Both the position numbers and the translations under genes were made by a program. Shown here one piece after another: positions 62,903 to 64,000 of a DNA stretch of 64,000 nucleotides. Within the stretch, counting starts at the first letter, position 1, and every line of letters begins with the position of its first letter. The notes beneath the pieces are model-generated. The model was not told the DNA's origin, did no database searches, and worked only from the letters and a program-made list of their open reading frames with translations. The stretch comes from Subtercola frigoramans. Lineage in GTDB: Bacteria; Actinomycetota; Actinomycetes; Actinomycetales; Microbacteriaceae. The stretch is from positions 1,364,001 through 1,428,000 of the forward strand of contig NZ_JAFBBU010000001.1 of NCBI RefSeq assembly GCF_016907385.1, written 5' to 3'.

Positions 62903-64000
62903 TTGAGAATCAGTCGTATTGGAGTGGGCGTCGTCGCTCTGGCAGCAGCCAGCGCGCTCGTGCTCACCGGATGCGCAAGCGGGGGCAGCAGCACGCCCAC
63001 CGCGAGTGCCAACACGTCAGCGATCATCACCACGAACGGCTCAGAGCCGCAGAACCCGCTGATCCCGACCAACACCAACGAGACCGGTGGCGGCAAGATC
63101 ACGGACAACATCTTCGCTGGACTCGTCTACTACGACGAGAAGGGCGCTCCGCAGAACGATGTCGCCGATTCCATCACGACGACCGACTCCACCACCTTCA
63201 CGATCAAGCTCAAGCCGAACGAGAAGTTCACGAACGGTGAGGCCGTCACATCTGACTCCTTCATCAATGCCTGGCAGTACGGCGCGCTCCTCAGCAACGC
63301 GCAGCTGAACAGCTACTTCTTCGAAGACATCGAGGGCTTCAGCTACGACGCAGACTCACCCCTCACCGGTCTGAAGAAGATCGACGACACCTCCTTCACG
63401 GTCACCCTGACCGCGCCTCACTCGGACTTCCCGCTCCGCCTCGGCTACACGGCGTTCATGCCGCTGCCGAGCGTTGCGTTCACCGATCTGAAGGCATTCG
63501 GCGAGAACCCGATCGGAAACGGCCCGTACAAGCTGGCTTCGACCGGCGCCTGGCAGCACAACGTCAAGATCGACCTCGTGTCGAACCCTGACTACACGGG
63601 TGGCCGCAAGCCGCTGAACGGTGGCCTGACCATCACGTTCTACCCGACTGCTGACGCGGCGTACGCCGACCTGCAGGCGAACAACGTCGACGTGATCGAC
63701 CAGATCCCCGACAGCGCGTACGCCACCTACAAGACCGACCTCGGTGACCGTGCGGTCAACCAGCCGGCCGCGATCTTCCAGTCCTTCACCATTCCGGATC
63801 GCCTGGCTCACTTCAGCGGCCAGGAAGGCCAGCTTCGTCGCCAGGCGATCTCAGAGGCGATCGACCGCGCGACCATCACCAAGGTGATCTTCGAAGACAC
63901 CCGCACGCCGGCCAGTGACTTCACGTCGCCGGTCATCGACGGATGGTCGGACTCGATCTCGGGCTCAGACGTTCTGAAGTACAACGTCGACGACGCCAAG
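62903..64000 (+). CDS. Oligopeptide ABC transporter substrate-binding lipoprotein (3' end outside window)
   Basis: The first 366 codons of an SBP_bac_5 protein. The signal peptide has lipobox LVLTGCAS (Cys about residue 24). SEPQNPLIPTNTNETGGGKI, IFAGLVYYDEKGAP, KFTNGEAVTSDSFINAWQY and NPIGNGPYKL are typical of OppA/DppA. It captures peptides outside the membrane for an ABC importer whose other genes should lie downstream. The TTG start is supported by a perfect AGGAGG and by the signal peptide. Confidence 0.9.
   Translation, partial: MRISRIGVGVVALAAASALVLTGCASGGSSTPTASANTSAIITTNGSEPQNPLIPTNTNETGGGKITDNIFAGLVYYDEKGAPQNDVADSITTTDSTTFTIKLKPNEKFTNGEAVTSDSFINAWQYGALLSNAQLNSYFFEDIEGFSYDADSPLTGLKKIDDTSFTVTLTAPHSDFPLRLGYTAFMPLPSVAFTDLKAFGENPIGNGPYKLASTGAWQHNVKIDLVSNPDYTGGRKPLNGGLTITFYPTADAAYADLQANNVDVIDQIPDSAYATYKTDLGDRAVNQPAAIFQSFTIPDRLAHFSGQEGQLRRQAISEAIDRATITKVIFEDTRTPASDFTSPVIDGWSDSISGSDVLKYNVDDAK

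Overview
The window is high-GC DNA from an actinobacterium, most likely a member of the Microbacteriaceae. This rests on gene content and layout, not on a database search. Supporting signs are a mycothiol conjugate amidase, the block greA / DUF4307 / mca / small membrane protein / hemolysin III / Z-prenyl synthase / phoH2 that is also known from Mycobacterium tuberculosis, many GTG starts, and a large palindromic repeat (12855-12942) of a kind I associate with this family. At least thirteen genes start exactly 6 nt after a TANNNT -10 hexamer, which points to widespread leaderless transcription. No rRNA, tRNA or CRISPR array was found.

Layout. 1-1100 is the start of a secreted repeat protein cut by the window edge. 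1292-7362 is a tightly overlapping operon: TetR regulator, MFS sugar-type transporter, PLP deaminase/aldolase, FAD lactone oxidase and GH1 glycosidase. 7437-13455 holds lemA, htpX, a YcaQ-type DNA glycosylase, an AI-2E family exporter, ilvA and greA. 13595-18707 is the mca-phoH2 block. 18965-35028 is housekeeping: a broken prepilin peptidase, alditol oxidase, fumC, carbonic anhydrase, xseAB, ispH, an ABC exporter, fba/glpX, rmuC and mmsA.

The most unusual region is 36194-44040, a composite genomic island inserted exactly into the 3' end of the GTPase gene ychF. The ychF 3' end recurs four times (36194, 39848, 43199, 44017) and splits the island into three segments. The outermost copy keeps what looks like the original ychF stop, which overlaps the next gene as ATGA, so the uninterrupted host arrangement can still be read. 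The island carries a tyrosine-integrase remnant, a large serine recombinase, a truncated OLD-like ATPase, an AbrB/PIN toxin-antitoxin pair, several small membrane proteins, and an uncharacterised coupled gene pair (40428-41674) that is the best candidate here for an undescribed system.

44041-64000 returns to the chromosome: isocitrate lyase behind a duplicated palindrome, several unknown proteins, two decayed loci (a truncated DUF4143 gene and a collapsed ABC-exporter operon beside DUF1048), an ABC-F protein, two tandem-repeat arrays, a second toxin-antitoxin pair, a TetR-controlled DJ-1/quinone-reductase-type operon, a CopC protein, a tandem glycine riboswitch driving gcvT-gcvH-gcvP, a pentapeptide-repeat protein, a CPBP protease and the start of an oligopeptide-binding lipoprotein.

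Functionally, isocitrate lyase, fumarase, FBP aldolase and FBPase II, glycine cleavage and MmsA together describe an aerobic heterotroph able to use C2 compounds, amino acids and sugars with gluconeogenesis. Mycothiol amidase, DJ-1 and quinone-reductase-type proteins, the ABC-F protein and the crosslink glycosylase provide stress defence.
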